Shown piece after piece: positions 40,464 through 52,526 of a stretch of DNA of 64,000 nucleotides. Source of the DNA: Eulemur rufifrons (taxonomy: Eukaryota; Chordata; Mammalia; Primates; Lemuridae); contig NC_090996.1 in assembly GCF_041146395.1 (NCBI RefSeq), forward strand, positions 33,814,738-33,878,737, written 5' to 3'. The position numbers and the translations under genes are program-made. Under the pieces are notes generated by a model. It was not told the origin of the DNA. It saw only the letters and a list, made by a program, of their open reading frames with translations, and made no database searches. The stretch's first letter is position 1. Each line of letters starts with the position of its first letter.

Positions 40464-41342
40464 GCTTCAAAGAGCCAGGTGACTGGGCCAGAGCTGTCAA
40501 GAAACTTTAAGTCGTTCTGGGGGAGACTGTAGGTTTCCCAGCCAGAATCCCACAAGGACTGTCAAAACCAGCACTCCAGGGCCAGCCCAGGCGCCGAACC
40601 TACCGTGCTCACCACTGGCACTGCCTCAGGCTCGGGCTGGGCCGCGCACCAGCCCTTCCTCCGGCCTGTTGCCCCAGGACCTCCATTGGCTGGCTGCTCA
40701 CTACTCGGCCTAGCTGTTTGTTCCGTTTTTAGGCACCTCTGATTTTTAAAAAGCCTTTCCTTCATTGTATTGAGTCAAAATCTCCCTCCTTAAAGCTTGT
40801 ATTTATTGAGTAGCTTATTTAGGTGCTTAGGAAGTGTTTGCTCTGTAGGCCTTTTGTTCCTCTTGAGAGCTCTTCAGAGATTTTCTGAGGACACCTCTTT
40901 TGACAGGCTGTGGTGAGACAGGGGCAGGAGGGTAACGGGACCTAATAGGCTGTAAAGAGAACGGGGGGCTTGTCTGTCTCTGACTTAAGTACCAAACAGC
41001 CATTGGTGATGTATTTCATCAGAATACCTTTTTTCTGTGCTCTTCTGGGTAACGTATTCCCCCTCTGAGACACTTGGCTTCTGAGGAAAACTTCGTGAGG
41101 GCTGGTAGTAGAGTCTGTGATGGAAGGATTGGGTCTCACACCTGGTGGTGCCTGGGGACTCAAGAGCATTTCTTGTCATAATTTTGCCCTGCTCTGTGTA
41201 GGAAGATGCTATGACAGGACATCAGTCCTGGCTCACACAGTGCCTGCGAGGCATCGTGGTGGTGCCAGCAACTTTGCGGAGATGTCTGCAGGTCTGAATA
41301 AATTCTAGCACTGCTTTTTCAGTGGAGATCTAAGCAGCAGTG

Positions 41343-41572
41343 TGATAGTTATCCCTCGGTATACACACGGTATTGGGTCGAGGACATCCACCCACCAGGT
41401 ATACCAAAATCCTTGCATATTCAAGTCCCGCAGTCGGATCTGCGGAACCCTTGGATACGAAAAGTCGGCCCTCCCTATACTCGGCTTTCGCATCTCGTGA
41501 ATACTGTATTTTTCATCTGCGTGTAAGTGGTGCCGCACAGTTGAAATCCATGGTGTTCAGAGGTCAGCTCTA
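41343..41572. mobile_element. Tigger/MER2-like DNA transposon fragment
   Basis: TTATCCCTCGGTATACACAC, ATACCAAAATCCTTGCATAT, TCAAGTCCCGCAGTCGGATC and GGCCCTCCCTATACTCGGC match the MER2-type Tigger ends and their internal repeat as I recall them. Confidence 0.6.
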
Positions 41573-41736
41573 CTTCATGAGCTGTCCTCCACCACCCTGA
41601 CAAAGCTTTGAAATTTAGTATGTCAGTTTTCATTGAATTTCTAAATTTTGTCCAGTTTTATTGAGAATAATTGAGGACTGAAGTTTTCTGGTTGAGTGCT
41701 TCAAGTTAGCAAGGGATACTCTATAGGGAACCTCTT

Positions 41737-41899
41737 TTTTTTTTCTATATGTATATTTTAGTTGTCCATATAATTTCTTTCTATTTTTAGTAGAGATGGG
41801 GTCTCGCTCTTGCTCAGGCTGGTCTCGAACTCCTGAGCTCAAACGATCCACCCGCCTCGGCCTCCCAGAGTGCTAGGATTACAGGCGTGAGCGCCCAGC
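41737..41899 (-). mobile_element. Half Alu (left monomer plus linker), minus strand
   Basis: The element holds poly(T), the strepsirrhine linker (TTTAGTTGTCCATATAATTT) and only one monomer, ending GCGTGAGCGCCCAGC. A perfect 16-bp duplication CTATAGGGAACCTCTT is at 41721-41736 and 41900-41915. It was therefore inserted in this short form, with its tail in the internal A-rich linker. Confidence 0.9.
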
Positions 41900-42654
41900 C
41901 TATAGGGAACCTCTTAATAGAGCAATCTTTGTGCTCACTAGGGAAGGACCACCTTTGTCCCTACATGAAGAATGGCAGGAGGGTCCCGGAAAGAGCCTGC
42001 TATAAAACTTGGCCATTTCCGTGTTTCGTAGGCCATGGCCTCCTCCTTTAGCTACAGCAGAAGGGGAATGGTGAGGCAGAGGCGGTGTTCAGGGCACTTT
42101 AAAGAGGTGATCGGGCCAGGACAGGCACACCACCTGACAGGCCGGAGAGAAGGATCCAGACCCTCATGTTAGGCCAGTGTGGGCATGGTGTGACTTCTAA
42201 AGACTGATGATGTGTGAAATGCAGCTTTAAGCTGTAGAAAGGAAAAAAGATGTGAAAATGGCAAAAAGCAAGTGGTTTGACATTGAAAAAGGTAAATATC
42301 AATAACTTGGAAGATTGATGGATATGGAAGAGGTCATTCTCAGAGGTGCCAGATAGACAGAGCATTGTTGTCTGTAGCACTCTGTGCGTTTTTGTTCGGT
42401 CCCAAGGTGCTCGGTGGGTAGTGCTGAGAGGGCCTACAGAGTGCTGACTGCCGCACCAGGCTGCTGTAGCTCCCTTGGACGCTGGGTGGCATTTCACAGC
42501 CCTTGTGGCATGTGGCAGATGAAGAATAAAGCTGACTCATTAATCTCGCCTTTAAGGGATATATGGGGAAGACAAGAGCTTGAGTATGATTTTCTCTGCT
42601 CCAAGGTCCCAGGCTGCTGTTTGACATGCATTAGGGGATTATTAGACTAATCTG

Positions 42655-42775
42655 TTGTCTCTTCCAACAGATCCTAAGCTCAGGGAGTAGAGACTTTGTG
42701 TTCACCATTGTTATCTGGGAGCCTAGCAGAGTGCACTCACTGAATCTGTTGTGTGCATGAATGAGTGAGTGAACA
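42655..42775 (+). mobile_element. L2 LINE 3' end, plus strand
   Basis: CTAAGCTCAGGGAGTAGAGA, GTTCACCATTGTTATCTGGG and TGCATGAATGAGTGAGTGA follow the sense L2 terminus. Confidence 0.6.
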
Positions 42776-43275
42776 CACAAAGTGTAAATGCCTGAAAACA
42801 AGCAGAGACAGTGTGCACTGTGGGAATTCAGAGAAGGATCAAGAAAACTATCATGGAACGCTGATAGTGTCTTGAGGTTGCAAAACAGAGTTGATGGTTG
42901 CTTGTATATAATGACTCTCCTTTCAATCAGCTATCTCCTCCATAGTAAATGCCTGCATTCCTTTGCTCTTAAGTATTTGTGCCATTTCATCTAATAGCAT
43001 CATTTGGACTTCAAATTGGGCCATGCTTAAATGTCAGAGACCTTTCTTATTTGTCTGTAATTTATTTTCCTTGCTTCTGAATTGTTAGAAATGCCAAGTT
43101 CCAAGTGCTCACTTGTCTTCTGACAGGTATATTTTCTTTTAAAATAAAAATATAATATTTACATTTAGTAAATAAATGCTTTTAACACAAATTACAGTGA
43201 CTATGTTAGCAGCTTCCATGGGAGGCATTTGTGAATGTGAGGCGCTGGCTGCCCCATAAGTGGCCGTGGGCTTAG

Positions 43276-43706
<431 letters not shown>

Positions 43707-44469
43707 GTGCTATTGTGTCTTTAACCAGAAAGGGAAGGCCACACAGATACTTTGTTTCTTTAAGTTTCTCTCCACAATTCATCACTATGTGTATCAAATG
43801 TAGTCTAGGTCTCTTCTTCCGTATACCACAAGGTAATAGAAAAATAAACTATCCTACCATTATTAACTTCCTTTCTGTATCATCATGCTTTTAAAAAATG
43901 TAGGGTATCTGTGTAAGAAGTATGACAGATGCGTGTTTAAAGTTTGGGGGAGTATTAACTATTACACAAAATACTTCTAAAGGTATTGTACATGACTTAT
44001 TCCAGCTATACACTTGTCATAAAGTGTACCTTGGGAATTACTTTTCATTTATAATAATGAGGTGCTTAGTGTGCGTAATTGTGTCTAATGAGTGTTAATG
44101 AGTTTGAGATCTGAATATCCTTATTAGAAAAGTTAATAGTATGGACTGTGTAATTACCAAGAATTTTTTTTCACACATTTTAGTTTAATTAAGGTGCTCT
44201 GATAAGTGTGTTTGAGTTGTTTATTATAGTTGCACTGATAGTTGAATATGTGAATATTACTGTTACACATAGTGGTCTGAATTTGAAAGAAAGGCTTCGT
44301 GATAGCATTTTATATATTAAAAATCATAGATTACAGTATCAACTTTATAAGCTGCTGTTTTTAACATAACTCTAATGTTTGTAGAAATTAGAAAGAAAGG
44401 AACCCTTAAGAATAAGAGTAAATAGTATGACGTAAGGCTTCTGCCAACATGCTAAATACGAAATGAGGA

Positions 44470-44525
44470 CATTTGAGTGGATGGATAGACGGACAGACCA
44501 GTGGGTGGGTGGGTGGATAAATGGA
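44470..44525 (+). repeat. GGAT/GGGT simple repeat
   Basis: GAGTGGATGGATAGACGGAC followed by GTGGGTGGGTGGGTGGATAA, an imperfect tetranucleotide microsatellite. Confidence 0.85.
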
Positions 44526-44598
44526 ACTTGAAGTGACCAGGGTGATGCAAGCTTGGGGTCATCTCTCAGTTACCTTGAAAGCCCTTTGGAATGGAGTT

Positions 44599-44931
<333 letters not shown>

Positions 44932-45849
44932 TGGAATGGAGTTCTTTATGTTGACCAGTTTTCCGGTAGTCTCGTGGGCTGAGCCAGCGAGGCGGGGCAG
45001 TTGCCCTGCAAGCCACTAGAGCCTACTGGGTAGTGGGAGCTGATGAGGCCACGTGAGGCATGAGGCAGTTCCTGAGTGTTAGTGTACTGAGGTGGCACCT
45101 GGATAAATGAAAACTCAGGCAGATTTGCCAGGCCGCACTCTGTCCCTTAATCTCACCCAGGTCAGTCAGTCAAGTACGGTATTTCTTGACCAGCGTCATG
45201 TGGCCGGAGAGCTCAGCATGGTGCTTTCCTGTGTAGGAATCTTGTAGGAAAGGCTTGTTGTTAATGCTGTCATTGTCTGAGTAAGTTTCGAGGAGTTATG
45301 ATTTTGTTATTTGGAAGATCACATCATAGCTTTGTTAATAAAAACTGACCTACCAGGTATCCCCTCCTCTTCTGCCATGGCTAATCCCTCTGCCCTGTGC
45401 GGGCCAGCAGTGCAGGGCGAGGACACCGCAGAGGGGCGCTCCTCGTTCACCTCCCAGGTGGCTGCTGGCCCCCAGCAGCACTTTCCCTTGTCACACATGC
45501 ATCGCTCCCTGGAACTGACTTTTTAGGAATCTCTAGACTTTAATACATGCTAATTTTTATGAAGTGATCTCTGAGAGATTTTATGGCCTGTTGTACTCTA
45601 AGATAGAAACTTAAATTTTCTCTAGCTTTTTGTTCCTCAGCTACTGCCAGGCAGAATAAATGTGAAGAATAGAGTTTTCTTTCCTTTAGCCCAGCTCCTT
45701 TCTTGATAGCTTTGTTTTAGTGCTTTGTGAGCTATACATGTGTAGTCTTTCGGTAAATTTTTATTTTATTTGTTTCTCAGTTTTTAAGTCATTTGTGGGC
45801 TTATCCTTTTACTTACCTTGTTTATTTGTCTCTTTGTTTGTTGTTGTAG

Positions 45850-46092
45850 CCATCCTGGGGTCTCCAGCTAGTGGAATTCAAAACACAATTGGTTCTGTTG
45901 GCTCAGGGCAGCAGAACGCCACTTCCTTGAGTAACCCAAACCCCATAGACCCCAGCTCCATGCAGCGAGCCTATGCTGCTCTCGGACTCCCCTACATGAA
46001 CCAGCCGCAGACGCAGCTGCAGCCCCAGGTTCCTGGCCAGCAGCCAGCACAGCCTCAGCCCCACCAGCAGATGAGGAGCCTCAACCCCCTGG
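45850..46092 (+). CDS. CREBBP: CREBBP exon 6
   Basis: The 243-nt exon (phase 1 to 1) encodes the linker between TAZ1 and KIX, starting T-ILGSPASGIQNTIGSVG, passing PSSMQRAYAALGLPYMNQ and a Gln/Pro-rich run of about 25 residues, and ending SLNPLG, equivalent to human residues 444-525. The AALGLPY segment is a short conserved patch in an otherwise disordered region. The acceptor is TTGTAG and the donor CTGG|GTAGGT. The frame continues open into the intron to 46279; this is read-through, not coding. Confidence 0.96.
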
Positions 46093-47404
46093 GTAGGTGG
46101 AGAAACTCTCAAGACTCCTTTGTCCACATACAGCCTGCAGAAGACGCCGCACACTGGAGCCCAAGGCAGTTTGCAGTTACTGTTTTTACTTCTGATTCAG
46201 TGGTTGAAATAAAAACCTTCCAGGAAGGAGCTAACATTTCTGATACAAGGAAGATGTTACATGCTTATAAAAAGAATTAGAGCAGCATTTGTGTTGCCTG
46301 CTGCACCAGCTTTGTGCATTTTTCACAAAGGGACGTGTCTTATGATTCAGAATGTAGAATCTCACAAGTTAGGATTATGGTTGGACCACTTGGGTCAACT
46401 CTCACCATTTATTTTATGGAGAGTTTGTGAGTGTTCTCCCAGTTCCTAGCACCTCTTGGTTACGATCCACCCCGCAACTGGGAGTGACCAGCCTGGACTT
46501 GGGCGGCTTAACAACAGGAGTTTCAGAAACTCTCGCTTGTCTCAGGCTTCTAGATATATCAGCACTTGTTGTTGTCACCCAAGCCATTATCTGCCAGCCT
46601 TTGGTCATTAGCTCATACATCTACACAGCTTTCACCGTTTTTGCAAATTGTTCCTTAATATTTTCCTTTAAATTGACACAGTTTTTTAAAACTTAGGCTT
46701 AAGCTGAGCAGTGATATTTGCAAAGTCAAGGCTTGTTGTATTAGTTTTGTTCTTATCCTAACAGGTTAATGAGTACTTTTCACTTAAAAATGATTCTTTA
46801 AAAAAAAAAATGACCAATTAAAATCATCTCATTTGTTGCTTTTTAGAAAACAACTACCCTAATGATTATCTAATTAATCCTGGCCATGAGACTGGATTGA
46901 AGTCCTAAGACAAAGTTCTAATCTAACTCCACCCCTATGGATGGTATAATTTAGGAGAAGAATGTTAACCTTTCTGAATTCCAACTTTTTCTTATTTTAA
47001 TATGAATATTGTAGACAAATTGACCTATATTTTTCACCTGCACTTTCTATGATTTTATTTTATGATACGCAAAAAAAACCATAATGATACAAAGGTCATA
47101 GTTGTTAGGTGTGATATTAATGAAGCAGAATCAAAGTTTGAGGCTGCAGATGGGTTGTTCATTCATAACTTTTTCCATAGCCATGGAGTAGCCTCCACGA
47201 ACATGCCTGGTTTGGCTTACAGAGCAGGGTGGGAAGGAGCCGACACTGGATTTGTACAAGTCAGTTACCATTACTAAAGAGACTGCTCCCAAGTTCCTGC
47301 CATACTGTTTATTATTACAACTTACAAGAATCGCTCATTTATGTGGTGACATGTTGTTTATCTAGGAGTTAGTTGGTTGATTTCTTTTCTTTCTGTCCTT
47401 AAAG
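46093..47404 (+). other. CREBBP: CREBBP intron 6
   Basis: A 1.3 kb AT-rich intron with donor GTAGGT and acceptor TCCTTAAAG. I see no recognisable repeat, RNA gene or other coding region in it. Confidence 0.8.
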
Positions 47405-47507
47405 GAAATAACCCAATGAACATTCCAGCAGGAGGAATAGCAACAGATCAGCAGCCACCAAACTTGATTCCGGAATCCGCTCTTCCAGCTGCCCTTGGGG
47501 CCACAAA
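47405..47507 (+). CDS. CREBBP: CREBBP exon 7
   Basis: The 103-nt exon (phase 1 to 2) encodes GNNPMNIPAGGIATDQQPP through ALGAT and two bases of the next codon, equivalent to human residues 525-559. It lies in the disordered linker before KIX. Relative to human CBP as I recall it there are substitutions such as IATD for ITTD and ALPAAL for ALPTSL. The acceptor is CTTAAAG, with an A-rich end that is weaker than its neighbours, and the donor is CAAA|GTAAGA. Confidence 0.95.
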
Positions 47508-47828
47508 GTAAGATCTGGGTTTCGGTTGGCTCCTCTCTGAGTGACCTCTGGACACGAGTGGGCTGGAATCACACACAGCTCTGTGATGCTAAATGTGTGA
47601 CAGAGGAAGTAGTTTAAATGGGGCAGTGGGTGTGGTGAATGCTGTTTTTCTTCTCTTTTTGTTCGAATTATAAATGTAGAACAGGTAGTAGATTAAACAT
47701 AGTTTTTTTTTTGTCTTTACATCACTTGCCTCCCCTGACTTAAACTGTTTTAAGTCATGTATGATTGAAGAAGAACCTTATTTGAGTCACTTCAGCAGAT
47801 GGATGAAGTATTCTTATTTCCCCCTTAG
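47508..47828 (+). other. CREBBP: CREBBP intron 7
   Basis: A short 321-base intron with donor GTAAGA and acceptor TTCCCCCTTAG. Nothing else is recognisable in it. Confidence 0.85.
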
Positions 47829-47975
47829 CCCACTGATGAACGATGGCTCAAACTCTGGGAACATCGGAACCCTCAGCACTATCCCTACAGCGGCACCTCC
47901 TTCCAGCACTGGCGTTCGCAAAGGCTGGCACGAACACGTCACTCAGGACCTCCGGAGCCATCTAGTGCATAAGCT
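47829..47975 (+). CDS. CREBBP: CREBBP exon 8 (start of KIX)
   Basis: The 147-nt exon (phase 2 to 2) encodes NPLMNDGSNSGNIGTLS, then the start of the KIX domain at GVRKGWHEHVTQDLRSHL, equivalent to human residues 559-608. KIX is a three-helix bundle that binds phosphorylated CREB (pKID), MYB and MLL. This exon gives the N-terminal turn and first helix. The Arg of TQDLRSH corresponds to human R600, a CARM1 methylation site. The donor AAGCT|GTACGT is non-canonical at +4 but matches what I recall for human. Confidence 0.97.
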
Positions 47976-49102
47976 GTACGTACCCACGCCCACCCGTTAT
48001 TCCCATCTTGTGGCTGAAGGCAGTGTAACAATTTTAAAGTTTCACAGATGTTTGATTTTGTTCTTAAGTCACCCCTTGGCCCCCAGGTGACAGTACCCTA
48101 AGAGCTAACAAGAGTCACGTGCTTGTTTTAGGGAGCCCCCCCCACTACTGGTAGAGCTCTAGTGCAGAGATTCATGTGTCCTCGTGTGGGCAGGGGTGTC
48201 AGAGGGTGCTGGTGGCTCTGCACTGCAGAGGGGCAGTAACCTACACTCTGTGTAACAGAGGCAAAGGCCCCCAGTGCAACCTGACCTTCGTGAGGTGGCC
48301 AGAATTAGTTCAAGAGCTTTGCTTCATTTTGTGGCTCAAGATTATAGTTGTGAGGACCCCTAAGAATTGGGGAAGTTCGGGATTAGTGGGTACAGATGAC
48401 GTGACAGTGCCACTGTACAGCTAGTTAACATAACAGAAAGTTAACAGTTGACTTTCTTGAGCTAGTTTTCTTAAATTGAAGATGAAGTTAACCAACTAGA
48501 TTCCCTTTGAGTTATTTTACCTTCCTTTTTTTTCTCGTTTTCTTGCCTGGGCTGGAGTGCAGTGGCATCGTCATAGTTCACTGCAACCTCAAACCCTTGG
48601 GCTCAAGCTATATCCGCCTGCCTTAGCCTTCTGAATAGCTAGGACTACAGGCATGCACCACCACACCTAGCTGATTTTTAAATTTTTTTATAGAGACAGG
48701 GTCTCACTGTTGCCCAGACTGGTCTTGAACTTCTGGGCTCAAGCAGTCTTCCCGCCTCAGCTTCCCAAAATGCTAGGATTACAGGTATGAGCCTCCATGC
48801 CTGGATCAAACTTTTTTGTAATACATAGTTTAAAACTTAGGAATTTGAAATCATATTATTCTTGAAATGACCCAGCACACCTTTGTTAATAGTAAAATAT
48901 TAGTGTGTTTGCTGTGTAGATGAGTGGATAGGTCAAGATTGTTTCCAGGGAGTGACTTCATTGTGTGTTTATATACCAGGCAAGAGAGATTTGGGATTTC
49001 TCTCAACACTGTATAGCCACCCTAGGTAGATGATCCTTGTTTTGTAGTTCTCATTTACTGCATTGAATGAAATTGGATTGATAGAATGTGTTGTCCTTTC
49101 AG
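47976..49102 (+). other. CREBBP: CREBBP intron 8
   Basis: A 1.1 kb intron containing one degenerate minus-strand Alu (48527-48804) and otherwise no feature I can name. The acceptor is CCTTTCAG. Confidence 0.85.
48527..48804 (-). mobile_element. Alu, minus strand (old)
   Basis: GGGCTGGAGTGCAGTGGCAT, CATGCACCACCACACCTAGC and TACAGGTATGAGCCTCCATG, with the tail side eroded. Confidence 0.88.
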
Positions 49103-49220
49103 TGTCCAAGCCATCTTCCCAACACCTGATCCTGCAGCTCTAAAGGATCGCCGCATGGAGAACCTGGTAGCCTATGCTAAGAAAGTGGAAGGGGACATGT
49201 ATGAGTCTGCTAACAGCAGG
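49103..49220 (+). CDS. CREBBP: CREBBP exon 9 (KIX core)
   Basis: The 118-nt exon (phase 2 to 0) encodes [18 protein letters not shown] then [21 protein letters not shown], equivalent to human residues 608-647. It covers the end of KIX helix 1, the loop and helix 2. The sequence is identical to human as far as I can recall, consistent with strong constraint on the fold. The acceptor is CCTTTCAG and the donor CAGG|GTAGGT. Confidence 0.97.
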
Positions 49221-49780
49221 GTAGGTGGCCATACAGTGTGTTGCAGCCTGTACGACACCTGCAGTAGATAGAACTGCATCTGTCTGGTTGGTTGTCCTGA
49301 AAAATGGTAATCTGTGTAGTTGGGGAAGACGCCTTACCTTGAGGACACTAACCAGGGAGACTTCCCAGATAAGACATGAGATCCCTGCGTGACTCTCTTG
49401 GTTAACTACAAGTGTTACCACTACAGTAGTAAATGGGGGGTTTACAATTGTATTATGTCCATGGAGTATACTTTTCACAGTAGGTTTTTTTTAATAATGC
49501 TTGTATTATTGCCAGCATCAGTGAATAGCCAAGAAGAGGTTCAATTGTGGAATGAAATGTAATATGCATTTAGTACCTACTGTTGGATAAGTCCCATAAA
49601 GACTTCACTAGTTCACTAGGAAGTCAGCAAGATTTTGGGCTTTTGATTTATTGGATGTGTCGAATATTTCCTTTGCCAGTGCATTTAATAAAGAAGTTCA
49701 TTAGTTTGTTAGAACATATAAAACAGATCATTTGCTTTTATAGTTTTAGCTGCTTAATATTGAATGTTATTTCCTTTTAG
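49221..49780 (+). other. CREBBP: CREBBP intron 9
   Basis: A 560-base intron with donor GTAGGT and acceptor TTCCTTTTAG. No recognisable repeat or gene. Confidence 0.85.
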
Positions 49781-49952
49781 GATGAATATTATCACTTATT
49801 AGCAGAGAAAATCTACAAGATACAAAAAGAGCTAGAAGAAAAACGGAGATCGCGTTTACATAAACAAGGCATCTTGGGGAACCAGCCGGCCTTACCAGCC
49901 CCAGGGGCCCAGCCCCCTGTAATTCCACAGGCACAGCCTGTGCGACCTCCAA
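49781..49952 (+). CDS. CREBBP: CREBBP exon 10 (end of KIX)
   Basis: The 172-nt exon (phase 0 to 1) starts DEYYHLLAEKIYKIQKELEE, the third KIX helix that lines the phospho-KID groove; its IYKIQ tyrosine corresponds to human Y658, which contacts the phosphoserine of CREB. The basic segment KRRSRLHKQG and a Pro/Ala/Gln linker ending VRPP follow. Equivalent to human residues 648-705. The acceptor is CCTTTTAG and the donor CCAA|GTAAGG. Confidence 0.97.
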
Positions 49953-50298
49953 GTAAGGACTTCATTTCCTTGTACCAACCCTTAGCTTTGCTTTGTTTTT
50001 CTTCTGTATTTGGGCTGTATTTCTAAAAATGTGGAATTACGGTCTCTGAAAGCCTGCCCTTTGGGAGCTATTTGTTGGCAGTGGCCGAGACCACCTGCCT
50101 TGGGCTGTGTTGTGATGCTGCATTTCTCTCATGGGAGGACCCTTTAAAAGGTGCGCTGGCATCAGAACGCAAGTGCTTTTGGACCTGTTGACTGTTTTTC
50201 CCTTTAAGTTTGAAAGTCCTCAATAGGAAATTCTTTATTTCTAAATCAAGGCTTATTTTAAATAACCAGGGTTGGTTTGTTTGTTTTTGCCATTCTAG
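49953..50298 (+). other. CREBBP: CREBBP intron 10
   Basis: A 346-base intron with donor GTAAGG and acceptor GCCATTCTAG. No other feature recognised. Confidence 0.85.
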
Positions 50299-50343
50299 AT
50301 GGGCCCCTGCCCCTGTCAGTGAATCGCGTGCAGGTTTCTCAAG
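50299..50343 (+). CDS. CREBBP: CREBBP exon 11 (45-nt small exon)
   Basis: A small exon (phase 1 to 1) encoding N-GPLPLSVNRVQVSQ, equivalent to human residues 705-720. The Arg of VNR corresponds to human R714, a CARM1 methylation site. The acceptor is ATTCTAG. The donor CAAG|GTATTT is weak at +4 and +5, unlike most other donors in the gene. Its 45-nt length keeps the frame if skipped. A stronger downstream donor belongs to a candidate microexon at 50486-50518. Confidence 0.94.
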
Positions 50344-52401
50344 GTATTTAACTATTTATTGTGAATCATATTTTAGTTTAACACTCAATAGCCATAACCT
50401 TTATTGTTTTTTTTTTTTTCTCTTCTTCCCCTGTGTATTTCTTTGTAATCGTTTCTTCTTTCCATTCCTTTTTGCTGATGAGCAGAATTGAGTTCTGCAG
50501 GTAGTATGAATCTTATAGGTAAGATCTCCGTAGAGATCAGAAATAGAATTTAGCTTTTTTTTTTTTAAATGGGGGTGTAGTGACATTGCTCTTAGGAAGC
50601 ATCGAAAAAAGAAGCATTCTAGATTGGGGGAGGAAGCACTTCTGAATGCCTAGAAGGAGAATCGTGCAACCCGGTCCTGTGGCAGTGAGCACCTGCAGGG
50701 TATGGGGGCACAGGTGCAGTGGCTTCAGGAGAATGTATATATGGAGATCTCCCACCAGATTGGGGTGGCAGCAGCTGTCTAAACCTTTAAGAGTTCTTTC
50801 TCAAGTAGAGATTCTATGGTTTTTGCTTGGTTGAAGCAGTCATTTTTGTTTTGGGGGAGGGGACATTTGAAAGCCTTGCTGCTCTTGACGCATTGATACC
50901 TGAGCAGTAGAACATTTTTCCAGGGTGCAAAATAAGGTGGTGACGTTATCCAAAAGATTCTAAGGAAAGAGGCCTTGCTGTGGTGTGATGAGTAGTTTGG
51001 GGGAAGAGAAGAGATCGTTTTAAAAGTTTGGTCTTATTGCATGCTGAAAAAAGACATGGTAGCTGAAGTGATATTGTGGAGAAAACTTTTTAGGAACTTG
51101 TTTTGAAGGACTGGACTTGATGGGTAAAAGAAATTAAGTCAGAGAAATGGAGCCTTAGGAGAGTGGCTGAATGCTGTGTTGAGGATTGGCCTAGGGCTTT
51201 GGTCTAGATAGGAAGATGCTGCTTGTTTGGGATATGATGAGACAGCTGTTTAACAGTGGAATATTAAAAGAGATGTTTTCTAGGGAAGCACTTACCAACC
51301 CCCCTTACCAGTACCTCTAGGTCTGGGTAAATACAGATTGCTTTAAGTACTAGTACATCGCTTTAGGATGTCTCTTAGTACATCCTTTTATTTAGTTAAT
51401 AAAATTCTCAAGAAGAGGGGAGACTTTTATATTACAGGCTCCCTGGAAAGTCCTCCTGGCCTGCATCGGCACCCGGTTATTTGAGGATGACATTTCTGGG
51501 TAGTCTTGAAGATAGTGCTCAGTGAGGCAGATACTCTTTGAGCCTTCTCACGGCTACAACAGTGCTAAGGCAACACCTCCCAGAAATTCTCTCAAGGATT
51601 CTATTAGATTCCAGTGTTGGTTCTGAGACTCACTTGAGCCAACGTTTATTTAGAGCTCAGAGTTTGCAGAATATTATTGGAAAATAGAACTAGACACCGT
51701 GGTCTGGAGACACTTACTGGCCAATGAAGTCTCTTTCAGTCGTGTGACATTCCTGCAAACTACGGGAGGCTGGGGTTGAGAACTGCTGGCCCTTGGGTAC
51801 TTCCAAATGCTTAAAGTGCTTGCAAATTAAAACAATGTTTAGAGTCTTAGCACAGATTCTAACAATAAACATAAACCCAGCCAAGGAGCTTGGAAGCCTG
51901 GGATGATGGGACCCAGCTGCTCCAAAAGGCTTCGGGTAGGGGTGTGCTCAGAAGCTTGCCCGGGTCTTAGGAAATGTCTCTTCTGTAGAAGGGGGGCTGG
52001 GGCACTGTCCTGGCAGGTTGAGCCTCGTTCCTTCATGCCACCTCCTCACCCCCTTTGTTGCTTCAGTGCCTTGTACAATGTGCAGCCTCCTTGGTCAGCT
52101 CTGCCCCCGCCTTGCTGGCACTCGCTCCCTGCTGGTTTTACCTGACCCTCTGCCTCCATGTCCTCCACCTTCCCTAGCACACCGCATACCACCCTTACCA
52201 CCACCACGTTGGTGCCATTTTCCCTGGATATGGGAAGGTCTGTTACTTAACCATCTTCTCTGATTAATTGGCTGATTTCCTTTCAGTTGTCTATGTTGCA
52301 TATGTGTTCCATTTTACTTTACTTAGAGTTTATTTGATGAGTTGTAATTTTGTTTTCCTGTGGGTGCTTTTCCTAATGAACCATTATGGGTACATTTACA
52401 G
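50344..52401 (+). other. CREBBP: CREBBP intron 11
   Basis: A 2.06 kb intron. Its first 180 bases carry a long pyrimidine tract and a candidate 33-nt microexon (50486-50518). The remainder (50530-52380) shows no repeat I can name and no other gene. The acceptor is GTACATTTACAG. Confidence 0.8.
50486..50518 (+). other. CREBBP: Candidate alternative 33-nt microexon
   Basis: A 33-nt segment sits between a pyrimidine-rich acceptor ending GATGAGCAG (two AGs three bases apart) and a strong donor ATAG|GTAAGA. Read in phase 1, as set by exon 11, it would add ELSSAGSMNLI without a stop and hand phase 1 on to exon 12. An internal CTGCAG gives an in-frame 18-nt alternative. This is inference from splice-site quality and frame only. 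I know of no such exon in the human reference isoforms, and it may be a decoy. Confidence 0.35.
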
Positions 52402-52526
52402 GGATGAATTCATTTAACCCAATGTCCTTGGGGAACGTCCAGTTGCCACAAGCACCCATGGGACCCCGTGCAGCCTCCCCAATGAACCACTCTGTCCAGA
52501 TGAACAACATGGGCTCGGTTCCAGGG
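52402..52526 (+). CDS. CREBBP: CREBBP exon 12
   Basis: The 125-nt exon (phase 1 to 0) encodes GMNSFNPMSLGNVQLPQ, APMGPRAASPMNHSVQ and MNNMGSVPG, equivalent to human residues 720-761, in the Met/Pro/Asn-rich linker after KIX. The Arg of MGPR matches human R742, a CARM1 methylation site. The acceptor is ATTTACAG and the donor GGG|GTAAGT. Confidence 0.96.

Noticed and set aside
46093..46280. In-frame extension of exon 6
   Set aside because: The GTAGGT donor at 46093 matches the human exon end, and the extension is chance read-through of 62 codons. Intron retention is possible but unsupported.
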